DNA of 64,000 nucleotides from an uncultured Pelosinus sp. (GCA_900542835.1 UQPB01000003.1:62001-126000), one strand, 5' to 3'. Shown: positions 17,261 through 26,676, numbered from the stretch's first letter. The notes: generated by a model from the letters alone, not told the origin. Made by a program: numbers and translations.

Positions 17261-18151
17261 ATGCATGATCAGGCTGAAAAACTTCGCCAGCTCGTCAAAA
17301 CCAATCGCCTGCCTGCCAAAAGCCCCCTTATCAAAAAAGAAGCGCTGGCAGCACCGCGAGTGCTTACGGTTACCAGCGGCAAAGGCGGTGTCGGTAAAAC
17401 CAATATTACCGCCAATCTGGCGCTGACTTTGGCCGGGAAAGGGCAGCGCGTCCTGCTGATTGATGCTGATCTGGGCATGGCCAATGTGGATGTTATTCTG
17501 GGAACGGCTGCCCGTTACTCGCTGCTGGACTTGCTGGAGGACGGGCGGCGGACGCTGGACGAGGTGATTACCACCGGGCCATGCGGCATCAAGTTTCTCA
17601 GCGGCGGTTCCGGTATCTATCAACTGGCAAATCTGTCTGGCGCTCAGTTGCAGCGGCTTACTTCTCAAATTGCTGCGTTTGATCACTGGGCCGATATCAT
17701 TTTAATCGATACCGGAGCCGGTATTGGCCAGAATGTTTTAAACTTCGTCATTGCTGCGGATGAAGTGTTGCTCATTACTACGCCGGAGCCGACGGCGATT
17801 ACTGATGCCTACGCGTTGATGAAGGCCTATGTCGGCAACCGGGGGACAGCGCCGTTGCGGCTGATTGTCAACCGGGTTTTTGACCGGGAGGAAGGACAGG
17901 GGGTTGTCGATACTCTCAATAAAGTCGCCGTGCGCTTTCTGCAGCAGCCGATTAGTGAACTGGGGCTCATTTGGGAAGACCCGAATGTGATACGAGCTGT
18001 CAAAAAACAAACTCCGTTCGTTTTAGCCTATCCTGACTCCGCCGCCAGCCGCAGCATCGGCGAAATTGCCAATCGCCTGCTCTATGGCGAGACCGGATTG
18101 CACTCCCGCGGTATCAGAGGCTTTTTTGATAAATTGCTAAAGCGATGGTAA
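17261..18151 (+). CDS. flhG: MinD-like ATPase FlhG (YlxH)
   Basis: This 296-residue P-loop protein has the deviant Walker A KGGVGKTN at about residues 43-50, LIDADLGMANVDVILG, and IIDTGAG-type motif ILIDTGAGIGQNV. The first 20 residues (MHDQAEKLRQLVKTNR) include the DQAxxLR motif that stimulates the FlhF GTPase. A C-terminal amphipathic helix (FFDKLLKRW) would anchor it to membrane. FlhG limits flagellar number. ATG 17261 is chosen over TTG 17255. Confidence 0.95.
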   Translation: MHDQAEKLRQLVKTNRLPAKSPLIKKEALAAPRVLTVTSGKGGVGKTNITANLALTLAGKGQRVLLIDADLGMANVDVILGTAARYSLLDLLEDGRRTLDEVITTGPCGIKFLSGGSGIYQLANLSGAQLQRLTSQIAAFDHWADIILIDTGAGIGQNVLNFVIAADEVLLITTPEPTAITDAYALMKAYVGNRGTAPLRLIVNRVFDREEGQGVVDTLNKVAVRFLQQPISELGLIWEDPNVIRAVKKQTPFVLAYPDSAASRSIGEIANRLLYGETGLHSRGIRGFFDKLLKRW

Positions 18152-18174
18152 CTTGGCAAGGAGGCTGAAAAACA

Positions 18175-18819
18175 ATCGAACCGTCTGCTGTTTTAAAGGT
18201 CAATCAGCTGGTTGAAATCTATTTAACCCGTAATCTTCGCGGTAAACGCTACCACAGCCGGATCGAGGAAATTCATGACCGGCAACTGGTGCTGGCCATG
18301 CCGTTTGAAAAGGGATCGCCGGTTTATGTCACGCCAGGAACGCCGGTTTACGGCAAAATTATCACAGAATCCTCGCCGTATGTATTTGTCGGCAGCTATA
18401 TTGACAAACGAATGGATCCCCTGCCGGTATGGCTGATCTCCCAGCCAACTGAAATGATTAAATTGCAGCAGCGTGAATATGTCCGTATCGACGCCAAAAT
18501 TTCCGCCCAGGTTACGCTCGAGGAACAGGACAATGACCGGCAGGAGACGCTTTTGATCACCGATATCAGCGGCGGCGGACTGCGGTTAATCGCGCAGAAG
18601 CCATATTCGCTGGGAACGAAGCTCCGGATCGCGTTTGAACTTCCCGGCCAGGAGCTGATTGAGACGGGGGGACTGGTAGTACGCAGCGAGCATCCGCAGT
18701 CGGATTTGAACGTCTACTGGCTTGGTGTCCGGTATGTGGGGCTGCCGGAAAAGCAGCGCAATAAAATCGTTAAATTTATTTTTCAAAAGCAGTTGGAACG
18801 GCATCGCCGGGGGTTTTAG
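18175..18819 (+). CDS. PilZ-domain c-di-GMP receptor (YpfA/MotI/YcgR-like), probable AUC start
   Basis: The protein has an N-terminal YcgR/PilZN domain and a C-terminal PilZ domain with the c-di-GMP motifs RxxxR (QREYVRID) and D/NxSxxG (DISGGGLRL). It would brake or alter motor function when c-di-GMP is high. The reading frame is homologous in style back to codon 18175 (VNQLVEIYLTRNLRGK), but the first ATG/GTG/TTG in frame is a GTG at 18289, which would remove the whole first part of the PilZN domain. A Shine-Dalgarno AAGGAGG at 18158-18164 lies 10 bases before ATC 18175, and a TGA precedes it by two codons, so ATC is the best start (214 residues, the usual size). Confidence 0.85.
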   Translation: MEPSAVLKVNQLVEIYLTRNLRGKRYHSRIEEIHDRQLVLAMPFEKGSPVYVTPGTPVYGKIITESSPYVFVGSYIDKRMDPLPVWLISQPTEMIKLQQREYVRIDAKISAQVTLEEQDNDRQETLLITDISGGGLRLIAQKPYSLGTKLRIAFELPGQELIETGGLVVRSEHPQSDLNVYWLGVRYVGLPEKQRNKIVKFIFQKQLERHRRGF

Positions 18820-18842
18820 CAGCTAAAGCGAGGTGAGAAAAT

Positions 18843-19922
18843 ATGATTAAGGTTCTTATTGTCGATGATTCAGCCTTTATGCGGAAAATTTTGACTGATG
18901 TATTCGCTGCAGAAGCGGATTTTCATGTGATCGATACTGCCCGCAACGGTAGAGATGCGATTGATAAGATAAAGAAATTGAAACCGGATATTGTTACTAT
19001 GGATGTGGAAATGCCGGTTCTTGACGGGATTAAGGCACTGGAAGCCGTCATGGCCGAGTGTCCGCTGCCGGTCGTTATGCTCAGCAGTCTGACTCATGCC
19101 GGCGCCGAAGCAACCCTGCAGGCGCTGGAAGCCGGAGCGGTTGATTTTATTGCCAAAAGCTCGGGGCCGATTTCTAACGTTGCCGGCATCCGCCAGGAAA
19201 TTATCGATAAATGCAGAGCGGCGGCGCGGGTTGATGTCAGACGGCTCTCGCCGGCTAAAGCACCGCGGGTCAGCAGCCTGCCGCCAGCGCCGGCCGCCGT
19301 TCCACCGCCTGCCCTTGCCGTGCTGCCAACAGCATCGGAGAGGATCGTCGCCATCGGCACCTCGACCGGCGGTCCGCGGGCGCTGCAGGAAATTATTACC
19401 CGTCTGCCCGGCAGTCTCAACTGCGGCGTTGTCATTGTGCAGCATATGCCGCCAGGCTTTACTAAGTCCTTGGCTGACCGTCTGAACAGTCTGTCGGCGT
19501 TGACAGTAAAGGAAGCGGAGCCTAATGATGTCATCCGGCCGGGTCTGGTGTTGATCGCCCCCGGTGATTATCATCTGACACTGGCGCGCAGCGGTACCCA
19601 GACTGTGATTGTTCTGGGGAAGGAACCGCCGATAGGCGGCCACCGTCCGGCTGTCGATCCGATGATGGAGTCAGTCGCAAAACTGTACGGCGCCGGCGCG
19701 GTTGGCGTTTTGCTGACCGGCATGGGGCATGATGGCGCTAAAGGCATGCAGCGGATTAAACAGCAAAGCGGCACCACCATCGCTGAACACGCTTCAACTA
19801 CTGTTGTCAATGGTATGCCCAAATCGGCAATTGAACTGGGAGCTGTTGATGTGGTCATGCCGCTTCACGATATTGCAGCAGAAATTGTCAGAAGAACGCA
19901 ACGTAAAATAGGAGGCGTTTGA
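18843..19922 (+). CDS. cheB: Chemotaxis protein-glutamate methylesterase CheB
   Basis: This 359-residue protein has an N-terminal receiver domain (IVDDSAFMRKIL; phospho-Asp in TMDVEMP) and a C-terminal methylesterase with Ser in GTSTGGPRAL (about residue 174), His in VQHMPPGFT and Asp in GMGHDGAKG. The linker is Pro/Ala-rich. CheB removes methyl groups from chemoreceptors for adaptation. It follows the PilZ gene and starts 2 bases ahead of cheA's leader in one operon; no cheR lies in the window. Confidence 0.97.
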   Translation: MIKVLIVDDSAFMRKILTDVFAAEADFHVIDTARNGRDAIDKIKKLKPDIVTMDVEMPVLDGIKALEAVMAECPLPVVMLSSLTHAGAEATLQALEAGAVDFIAKSSGPISNVAGIRQEIIDKCRAAARVDVRRLSPAKAPRVSSLPPAPAAVPPPALAVLPTASERIVAIGTSTGGPRALQEIITRLPGSLNCGVVIVQHMPPGFTKSLADRLNSLSALTVKEAEPNDVIRPGLVLIAPGDYHLTLARSGTQTVIVLGKEPPIGGHRPAVDPMMESVAKLYGAGAVGVLLTGMGHDGAKGMQRIKQQSGTTIAEHASTTVVNGMPKSAIELGAVDVVMPLHDIAAEIVRRTQRKIGGV

Positions 19923-19923
19923 T

Positions 19924-21963
19924 ATGAGTAGTATGGACATGAATCAATACATGGGCATGTTTCTCGAAGAATCGCGGGAGCATCTGCAAACCTTAAACCG
20001 CTGCCTGCTGGATCTGGAAAATGATCCGCAGAATTTAGGGCTGCTTGATGAAATTTTTCGCAGCGCGCACACGATTAAAGGCATGTCGGCCACAATGGGA
20101 TTCGCCCCGATCGCCGAGTTGACGCACGACATGGAAAATATCCTTGATTTGTTGCGTAAATCGCAGTTGACGGCAGATCACGATATTGTTGATACTTTGT
20201 TTAATTGCATCGATATGCTGGAACAACTGGTGGAAAGCGTAACCAACGGCGGTGGCGACACTCCGGATATTGCACCTTTGGTCAGCCGCTTAAACAGTCT
20301 GGCCAAAGGCGAAAAGCCGGCCGCCCCTGTTAAGCAGACGGAGCCGGTAACGGCGGCGCCGGCAGCGGTGGCAACTGCAGGGCCAGCCGTTGATCTGAAT
20401 GAATCGGAGCGGTATGTCATTAAATCGGCGGAGCAAAAGGGCTACCAGGCGTTTGACCTTCAAATATCCCTGAAGAAGACCTGCCTGTTGAAATCGGCGC
20501 GCGCCTATATGGTTATGCGCGCGTTGGAAGAATTGGGCGAAGTCATCAAAACCCTGCCGCCGGTTGAAGACCTGGAAAAGGAACAGTTTGACTATTCGTT
20601 TCAGGTTGTTCTGCTTAGCGGCTCAGAGCCGGACAAAATTGCTCAGACAATCCAGTCCATCTCTGAAATTGAAGAAGTGACTGTGTTGCCCTGCAGTGAG
20701 CTGGACGAGGCACCAGTCGCTGTCGCCGCCATCGCCGGTGCCGCTCCGAAGCAGGATAAACCCGCTGCCGATAAGCCGCCGGCTAACGCGGTCCCGCAAG
20801 ACCGGAAAATTAAAGGCGGCCAGTCGGTACGCGTGGATATTGATAAACTCGACAGTCTGCTGAATCTGGTCGGCGAGTTGGTCATAAATAAAACCCGCCT
20901 GGAGCAAATTGGCATTACACATAAGCTGAATGACCTGGTGGAGACGATTGAGCAGATGGACCGGGTGACAACCGATTTGCAGGCAGTGGTTATGAAAGTA
21001 CGGATGGTTCCGGTCGGACAGGTTTTCAACCGTTTTCCCCGCATGGTGCGCGATTTGTCACATGAACTGGAGAAAGAGGTTAACCTGGTTATTCAGGGCG
21101 AGGAGACCGAACTGGACCGGACTGTCATTGATGAAATCGGCGATCCGCTGGTTCACTTGCTGCGCAACGCTATTGACCACGGCATTGAGGAACCGTCGCT
21201 GCGGCGGCAGCAGGGTAAGAACCCGATCGGCGAAGTCCGCCTGATTGCCCGGCATGAGGGTAACCATGTAGTGATTGCCGTAGAGGACGACGGCAGCGGC
21301 ATAAATGCCGATATTATCCGGCGGAAAGCGGTGGAGAAGGGCCTGATCACGCAGGCCGAGGCCGATAAGATGGATAATATGGAAGCTGTCCGCATGGTAT
21401 TTTTGCCCGGGTTTTCCACCTCGGATAATGTTACCGATATCTCGGGCCGCGGCGTCGGTATGGATGCCGTCAAGACCAAAATTGAATCGCTGGGCGGGAC
21501 TGTGGAAGTCGAAACCAAACTCAATCAGGGCAGCCGCTTTAAAATCCGCCTGCCGTTGACGCTGGCAATCATTCAGGCGTTGCTGGTCGCGGTCGGTGAA
21601 GAAAAATATGCGATTCCGCTGGGGTCAATCGACAGTACGATCAATATTCAGCCCGATGATATTAAAACTGTGCAGAATCAGGAAGTTATCCTGCTGCGGG
21701 GCCAAATCATCCCGATTGTGCGCTTAGGCAAGATCCTGTCCGTCCCCGGCATGGCCAGCGAACAGCAGGAATTATTTGTTGTTGTCGTTCACATGGGCGA
21801 TCATCGTGCCGGTATCATTGTCGATACCCTGATCGGGCAGCAAGAGATTGTTATTAAATCATTGGGCAATCTGTTGGCCGGCATTAAGTCGATTGCCGGA
21901 GCAACGATTCTTGGCGACGGTCAGGTCGCTTTAATTCTGGATGTAGGCGCATTAATGCAATAG
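19924..21963 (+). CDS. cheA: Chemotaxis histidine kinase CheA
   Basis: The 679-residue kinase has all five modules: HPt with the phosphorylated His at about residue 49 (SAHTIKGMS), a P2 CheY-binding domain (about 176-260), the P3 dimerisation helix pair (VDIDKLDSLLNLVGELVI), the P4 ATPase with LLRNAIDHGIE, DDGSGI and GRGVGMD, and a CheW-like P5. It phosphorylates CheY and CheB in response to receptors. The start lies one base after the cheB stop, with AGGAGG at 19911-19916. Confidence 0.97.
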   Translation: MSSMDMNQYMGMFLEESREHLQTLNRCLLDLENDPQNLGLLDEIFRSAHTIKGMSATMGFAPIAELTHDMENILDLLRKSQLTADHDIVDTLFNCIDMLEQLVESVTNGGGDTPDIAPLVSRLNSLAKGEKPAAPVKQTEPVTAAPAAVATAGPAVDLNESERYVIKSAEQKGYQAFDLQISLKKTCLLKSARAYMVMRALEELGEVIKTLPPVEDLEKEQFDYSFQVVLLSGSEPDKIAQTIQSISEIEEVTVLPCSELDEAPVAVAAIAGAAPKQDKPAADKPPANAVPQDRKIKGGQSVRVDIDKLDSLLNLVGELVINKTRLEQIGITHKLNDLVETIEQMDRVTTDLQAVVMKVRMVPVGQVFNRFPRMVRDLSHELEKEVNLVIQGEETELDRTVIDEIGDPLVHLLRNAIDHGIEEPSLRRQQGKNPIGEVRLIARHEGNHVVIAVEDDGSGINADIIRRKAVEKGLITQAEADKMDNMEAVRMVFLPGFSTSDNVTDISGRGVGMDAVKTKIESLGGTVEVETKLNQGSRFKIRLPLTLAIIQALLVAVGEEKYAIPLGSIDSTINIQPDDIKTVQNQEVILLRGQIIPIVRLGKILSVPGMASEQQELFVVVVHMGDHRAGIIVDTLIGQQEIVIKSLGNLLAGIKSIAGATILGDGQVALILDVGALMQ

Positions 21964-21976
21964 GAGGTGTAGGGCA

Positions 21977-22441
21977 ATGCAGCAGGCATATAGTGGTGAA
22001 GAGTCGCAGTTGGTTGTATTCAAGCTTGGCAACGAGGATTACGGGATCAGCATACTGCAAGTGCAGGAAATCAAGCGAATGACTGACATTACCCGGGTTC
22101 CGCATACTCCCGGCTATATTCAGGGGGTTATCAATCTGCGCGGCAGTGTGCTGCCCGTATTGGATTTGAAGAAGCGGCTCGGCCTTCCGGACAGTGAATA
22201 TACCGACAATACCCGTATTATTATTGTCAATGTCCGCGACATGGCGATTGGCCTGATTGTTGACGGCGTTTCTGAAGTGACGGCGCTTGCCGCTGAACAA
22301 ATTGATTCTTCCCAGTCTGTCGCTGGCGTCGACGGTTCTCATTTCATCAGCGGTGTTGGCAAAAAAGATAACCGTCTGCTGATTCTGCTTAACCTGGACA
22401 CGATTATAGTCGGCAGCCAGGACGAAAAAAATCCGGCCTGA
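21977..22441 (+). CDS. cheW: Chemotaxis coupling protein CheW
   Basis: This 154-residue CheW-domain protein has the patterns LVVFKLGNEDYGISILQVQEI, VPHTPGYIQGVINLRG and VLDLKKRLGL. It links chemoreceptors to CheA. The Shine-Dalgarno AGGAGGTG at 21963-21970 overlaps the end of cheA. Order cheA-cheW-cheC-cheD matches B. subtilis. Confidence 0.96.
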   Translation: MQQAYSGEESQLVVFKLGNEDYGISILQVQEIKRMTDITRVPHTPGYIQGVINLRGSVLPVLDLKKRLGLPDSEYTDNTRIIIVNVRDMAIGLIVDGVSEVTALAAEQIDSSQSVAGVDGSHFISGVGKKDNRLLILLNLDTIIVGSQDEKNPA

Positions 22442-22465
22442 TAGCCATGGGAAGAGGTGGACTGT

Positions 22466-23086
22466 ATGTCTGAAGAAATATTGAACCTGTCGGACCTGCA
22501 AATCGATGCCTTACGGGAAGTTGGCAACGTTGGCGCGGGTAATGCGGCGACGGCTCTGTCGCAAATTATCAACCGGCAAATTGACATGTCCGTGCCGCGG
22601 GTGGCGATTATGCCGCTGGGGGATGTCCCAGATGTTGTCGGCGGCCCGGATGCAATGGTGGCAGGCGTCTATTTCCGCGTTTTCGGGCCCGCTCCCGGCA
22701 GCATCCTGTTCCTGCTGCCGCGGGAAAGCGCTTTTGCTCTGGTGGATATGCTGATGGGAAGAGAAATGGGGCATACACAGTCCCTGGATTCTTTGGATGA
22801 GTCTGCCTTAATGGAAATCGGCAACATTCTTTCCGGTGCCTACTTAAATGCGCTTTCGTATTTTACAAAGTTTACGCTATTGCCTTCCATTCCAGCGCTG
22901 GCTGTTGATATGGCAGGCGCTATTTTGAGTATCATCCTGATTCAGCTGGGGCAAATGGGCGATCACGCCCTGGTCATTGAAACCGAGTTTTCTTCTGCCG
23001 GCGGTGGCGTAAAAGGACACTTTTTCCTCATTCCCGATCCCGGTTCGCTGGATATCATTCTGAAGGCAATCGGGGTGAAGGAATAA
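22466..23086 (+). CDS. cheC: CheY-P phosphatase CheC
   Basis: This 206-residue protein carries two CheC active-site motifs: DALREVGNVGAGNA at about residue 15 and DESALMEIGNILSGAYLNAL at about residue 112. CheC dephosphorylates CheY-P and is boosted by CheD. ATG 22466 follows GAAGAGGTGG; a GTG three codons upstream is rejected as too near the Shine-Dalgarno. The stop overlaps the cheD start by one base (TAATG). Confidence 0.95.
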   Translation: MSEEILNLSDLQIDALREVGNVGAGNAATALSQIINRQIDMSVPRVAIMPLGDVPDVVGGPDAMVAGVYFRVFGPAPGSILFLLPRESAFALVDMLMGREMGHTQSLDSLDESALMEIGNILSGAYLNALSYFTKFTLLPSIPALAVDMAGAILSIILIQLGQMGDHALVIETEFSSAGGGVKGHFFLIPDPGSLDIILKAIGVKE

Positions 23087-23571
23087 TGTCGGAACTGATC
23101 AAGGTCGGTATGGCGGATTATAAAACCGGTCGCGCTCCCGCCAGCCTGATCACCTACGGTCTCGGCTCCTGCATCGGCATCGCCGTTTATGACACGATGA
23201 CCAAGATTGGCGGTCTGGCACATATCATGCTGCCTGACAGCAAACAAGCCCGCTCGGCGGAAAATCCGGCAAAGTTTGCCGATACGGCGATTCCGCTGAT
23301 GATCGACGAACTGGTTAAGCTAGGTGCCAGCAAGATCCGGATGCGGGCCAAAATTGCCGGCGGCGCCCAAATGTTTACCTTTTCCAATATGACTGATATC
23401 ATGCGTATTGGTGAGCGCAACGCCGAGAGTGTGCGCAGCGTTCTGAGAAGTCTTGACATTGCCGTCATTGCCGATGAAACCGGCGGCAATTTTGGCCGGA
23501 CCGTAGAGTTGAAGTTAGACAGCGGGATGTTTCGGATCAAAACGATTGATAAAGGTGAAAAGGAAATCTAA
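23086..23571 (+). CDS. cheD: Chemoreceptor glutamine deamidase CheD
   Basis: This 161-residue protein has the CheD catalytic pattern: Cys in GLGSCIGIAVYD, His in GGLAHIMLPDS and Thr/Ser in the following strand, plus KIAGGAQMF and ETGGNFGRTVEL. It deamidates receptor glutamines and binds CheC. It overlaps the cheC stop, so the two are translationally coupled, in keeping with their complex. Confidence 0.96.
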   Translation: MSELIKVGMADYKTGRAPASLITYGLGSCIGIAVYDTMTKIGGLAHIMLPDSKQARSAENPAKFADTAIPLMIDELVKLGASKIRMRAKIAGGAQMFTFSNMTDIMRIGERNAESVRSVLRSLDIAVIADETGGNFGRTVELKLDSGMFRIKTIDKGEKEI

Positions 23572-23574
23572 GCT

Positions 23575-23895
23575 ATGCAGATAACGTTTCCACGCCTATT
23601 GGCGTTGATTGCCGCCATTACTGCACTTATTTTTACTTTGCTGGCAGGCATTTTTTATCAAATCCCCTGGTTAAGTCTGTTGTGGAGAATAACCGCATCC
23701 GCTATTTTCTTTCTTGTCACTGGCTATCTGGGGGGGATTTGGCTGGAACGGCATTTTTCGCCGGCAATAGCACAGGCGCTGCAGGAGTCTGAGGAGAAAG
23801 GACAAAACTTGGATGCGGTGAGCGAGCCGGAGCAGAAGGCTGACGGCTTTGATCCATTTACGCCTGACAGCTTTGATCGCATAAGCAGGTCCTGA
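23575..23895 (+). CDS. Small two-helix membrane protein of unknown function
   Basis: I do not recognise this 106-residue protein. It has two hydrophobic segments (about residues 8-28 and 32-55) with a short loop, a GGIWLERHF junction, then an acidic, Glu/Asp/Gln-rich cytoplasmic tail. It lies 3 bases after cheD and about 20 bases before sigD, so it is cotranscribed with the chemotaxis and sigma genes. A link to flagellar gene control or to receptor arrays is only suggested by place. The Shine-Dalgarno AAAGGTG/AAAGGAAA is inside the end of cheD. Confidence 0.75.
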   Translation: MQITFPRLLALIAAITALIFTLLAGIFYQIPWLSLLWRITASAIFFLVTGYLGGIWLERHFSPAIAQALQESEEKGQNLDAVSEPEQKADGFDPFTPDSFDRISRS

Positions 23896-23918
23896 TCGCA
23901 AGCGCTTGGAGGTTGGCC

Positions 23919-24674
23919 ATGATAGAACGTACTGGTCCGCAGGAGACGGAAGCCGATCTTTGGCTGGCCTATCAGCAGCAAAGACGGCCTGAAATCAGGG
24001 AAAAATTGATCATTCATTATTTGGCGCTGGTCAAACTGGCGGCCGGGCGCATTGCGATCGGCCTGCCGCTGCATATCGATAAAGAAGATCTGATCAGCAC
24101 CGGTTTTTTTGGCCTGCTGGATGCGATCGAGCGGTTTGACCCGATGCGGAATACCAAGTTCGAGACCTACGCAATGTCCCGGATCCGCGGCGCGATTCTT
24201 GACGCTTTGCGTGCCCAGGATTGGGCTCCGGTCAGTGTCCGGCAAAAAGCCAAAAAGTATGAGCAGACGCTGGCAGCGCTGGAGGCAAAACTGGGCCGTT
24301 CGGCCAGCGATGCGGAAATCGCGGCGGCGCTGGCAATCAGCACTGACCAGCTGTATAGCCTGCTGACACAGCTGAACGCCGCTGCTATCATTCCCCTTGA
24401 CGATTTTATTCAGGACGAAGCGCTGACTGCCGCAGCCGATAATCCGCTGCGGCATGCCGAGGCGGAGGCGGTAAAAGCGACCTTGGCCGAGGCAATTGAG
24501 GTACTGCCGGAAAAAGAACGGATTATTGTCTCTTTGTACTATTATGAGGAATTGACCTTAAAAGAAATCAGTCTGATCCTTAAACTAACCGAAGCACGCA
24601 TTTCCCAGCTGCATACCAAGGCCATTCTTCGTCTGAGAGGGGCACTAGCTCGTATTCAATCCAGCCTATTATGA
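23919..24674 (+). CDS. sigD: Flagellar sigma factor SigD/FliA (sigma-28)
   Basis: This 251-residue sigma-70 family factor has region 2 (DLISTGFFGLLDAIERFDP, FETYAMSRIRGAILDALR), region 3 (RQKAKKYEQTLAALEAKLG) and region 4 (LPEKERIIVSLYYYEELTLKEISLILKLTEARISQLHTKA). It directs late flagellar and chemotaxis genes such as flagellin. ATG 23919 sits 6 bases after GGAGG (23908-23912). The anti-sigma factor FlgM is not in the window. Confidence 0.97.
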   Translation: MIERTGPQETEADLWLAYQQQRRPEIREKLIIHYLALVKLAAGRIAIGLPLHIDKEDLISTGFFGLLDAIERFDPMRNTKFETYAMSRIRGAILDALRAQDWAPVSVRQKAKKYEQTLAALEAKLGRSASDAEIAAALAISTDQLYSLLTQLNAAAIIPLDDFIQDEALTAAADNPLRHAEAEAVKATLAEAIEVLPEKERIIVSLYYYEELTLKEISLILKLTEARISQLHTKAILRLRGALARIQSSLL

Positions 24675-24695
24675 ATTGGAGCGGAGGGGTAGGGA

Positions 24696-26306
24696 ATGGA
24701 TAAAGACGATTGGCGTGAAGCCACTGAGCCGCAAAGTGAACCGTCTGAGCAGCGTTTCGCCATTACCAGTGACAGCAGCGGCGTTTTCCTGACGGTATAT
24801 CCGGAGGCAGGTTCTGTTGCGGTAACAGAACCGGAAGTGGTTGCGTCGCTGCAAGCAATGAATATCTTCGACTATCAGCTGCCGGCAATTGTAAACGCGT
24901 TGAAAGCAGCGGCGGGAGTCCCCTTGAAAATCGGCGAATCAGCCCGTCAGGATCCCGATATTCAGGTCCTGGTCGAACGCGACCGGATGGAAGCGTTTGT
25001 GATTATTACCGGTGGCCCCGGTATCCGCCTGGCGACGCCGCAGGAGGTTACGGCGAAGCTGGAAGCTGCTGGTGTACGCTACGGCATTAAAGAAGAAAAC
25101 ATCGCCCGCGCCTGTCAGCGGCCCGGTCCCAAAACAGCCGTGGCCTCCGGACTGGCGGCGGTAAATGGGCAGGATGCCCGGATTGTCTATCATTTCTCAC
25201 TGGAGAAAAACGTTAAGCCGGTTGAAAATGAAAATGGCAGCGTTGATTATAAAAACATTAATTTGTTTACCACTGTTCGCGAGGGTGATTTACTGGCGGA
25301 AAAACTGCCGCCGATCCCTGGCAAAGCCGGAACCGATGTGCTGGGCAATGTGCTGCAGCCTAAGCCGGGACGTGATTTACCGCTGCCGATCGGCAAGAAT
25401 GTCGCCGAAAAAGACGGCAAGGTCGTTGCCGCTATTGCGGGACAGGTAACGCTGATTAACAAAAAGATTCATGTCATGCCGCTAATTGTCATTAACGGCG
25501 ATGTTGATTTTTCCAGCGGCAACATTGAATTCAGCGGTAATGTGACGATAAAAGGCTCGGTTCAGCCGGGATTTTCCGTCAAGGCCGGCGGTGATATCGA
25601 GGTACAGGGAACCGTTAGCGGCGCTGTGGTAGAAGGCCGCAATGTGACCATCCGCATGGGAATCCAGGGCATGTTCCGCGGCCACTTAAAGGCTTCGGAG
25701 CATGTATATGCGAAATTCATTGAAAATTCCAATGTATCGGCTGACGGCGACATCCATGTCAGCGATGCGATCCTGCACAGCCGTGTCAGCGCTCGCCGCA
25801 AGGTTATCGTTGAAGGCAAACGGGGGATGATCGTCGGCGGCAAAATCAGCGCCGGCGAAGAAATCAGAGCCAAGGCGGCCGGGAACCACTTGGCTATCGT
25901 CACCGAACTGGAGGTGGGCGTTACCCCGGTACTGCGGGAGGAATACCATCTGTTGTGCAAGGATATTCACAAGGTCGAGGCCTCGCTTGATCAAACGCAA
26001 AAGTCGCTGCAAATCCTGCGGGCAGCCAATCCCGATTCACTGACACCGGAACGGCGGGAAATGTTGTTGAAAATGACTAAGGCGCAGTTTCAACTGGCGG
26101 GACAGGCCGAATCCATGCGCAGCCGCATTGCCGAAATTGAGGTGGAGCTGGATCAGGTCCGGCACGGCCGCATTCGTATCGCTGATGCGGTATATCCCGG
26201 TGTGAAGATTGTTGTAGGCACTCATGTCAAGTCCATACGGGAAACGGTGCGTTTCGTCAGCTTCCATGCCGATGATGGCGAACTGCAGACCGGCGCTTAC
26301 AAATAA
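24696..26306 (+). CDS. FapA-like DUF342 protein
   Basis: The 536-residue product has an N-terminal region, then a beta-helical DUF342 core of repeated GNV/GDI/G-V turns (VINGDVDFSSGNIEFSGNV, GSVQPGFSVKAGGDIEVQG, VEGRNVTIRMG), and a C-terminal coiled coil from about residue 410. This is the architecture of FapA (flagellar assembly protein A), linked in Vibrio to polar flagellum formation and to glucose-specific IIA signalling. Here it lies right after sigD inside the motility operon, which fits a role in flagellar placement. Function is inferred from family. Confidence 0.85.
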   Translation: MDKDDWREATEPQSEPSEQRFAITSDSSGVFLTVYPEAGSVAVTEPEVVASLQAMNIFDYQLPAIVNALKAAAGVPLKIGESARQDPDIQVLVERDRMEAFVIITGGPGIRLATPQEVTAKLEAAGVRYGIKEENIARACQRPGPKTAVASGLAAVNGQDARIVYHFSLEKNVKPVENENGSVDYKNINLFTTVREGDLLAEKLPPIPGKAGTDVLGNVLQPKPGRDLPLPIGKNVAEKDGKVVAAIAGQVTLINKKIHVMPLIVINGDVDFSSGNIEFSGNVTIKGSVQPGFSVKAGGDIEVQGTVSGAVVEGRNVTIRMGIQGMFRGHLKASEHVYAKFIENSNVSADGDIHVSDAILHSRVSARRKVIVEGKRGMIVGGKISAGEEIRAKAAGNHLAIVTELEVGVTPVLREEYHLLCKDIHKVEASLDQTQKSLQILRAANPDSLTPERREMLLKMTKAQFQLAGQAESMRSRIAEIEVELDQVRHGRIRIADAVYPGVKIVVGTHVKSIRETVRFVSFHADDGELQTGAYK

Positions 26307-26328
26307 GCAATAGATAGGACGGGATCGT

Positions 26329-26664
26329 ATGAACATCCGGTCAATCGATCTTCAGGTACTTATCCCCCATTCGGCCGAGGTTGGCAAACTGCAGCACAGC
26401 GGCAATCAGCAGCCGCTGGCACAGCAACAGGAATTTGCGGCTCAATGGCAAAAGACGGCGCAGGAGCGGCAGCAGCAGGTGCAACTGGTCAACCACTCTG
26501 AAGGCGGCAGGGTTAAAGAGAAAGGCAAGGAAGAGGCGGAAAAGCGCCGCAAGCAAAAGGCGTCACCAGGAAAGCCGATTAAGGAATCTGACGCGCAGAC
26601 AGAAGCTGCGTCGCCGGCGTTTCCCGCTTCTTCTTTGGGGCATACTATTGATATCAGGACATGA
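26329..26664 (+). CDS. Unknown lysine/glutamine-rich protein
   Basis: I do not recognise this 111-residue protein. It starts MNIRSIDLQVLIPHSAEVGK, then is highly charged and Gln-rich (residues 25-60) and Lys/Glu-rich (residues 60-85), predicted largely disordered or helical, with no membrane segment. The conserved-looking first 20 residues and the tight packing (22 bases after the fapA-like gene, 12 before the next) argue it is a real gene. Proteins of this form recur near sigD in related operons in my general recollection, without a known role. Confidence 0.7.
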   Translation: MNIRSIDLQVLIPHSAEVGKLQHSGNQQPLAQQQEFAAQWQKTAQERQQQVQLVNHSEGGRVKEKGKEEAEKRRKQKASPGKPIKESDAQTEAASPAFPASSLGHTIDIRT

Positions 26665-26676
26665 GGAGGTGCCGCT

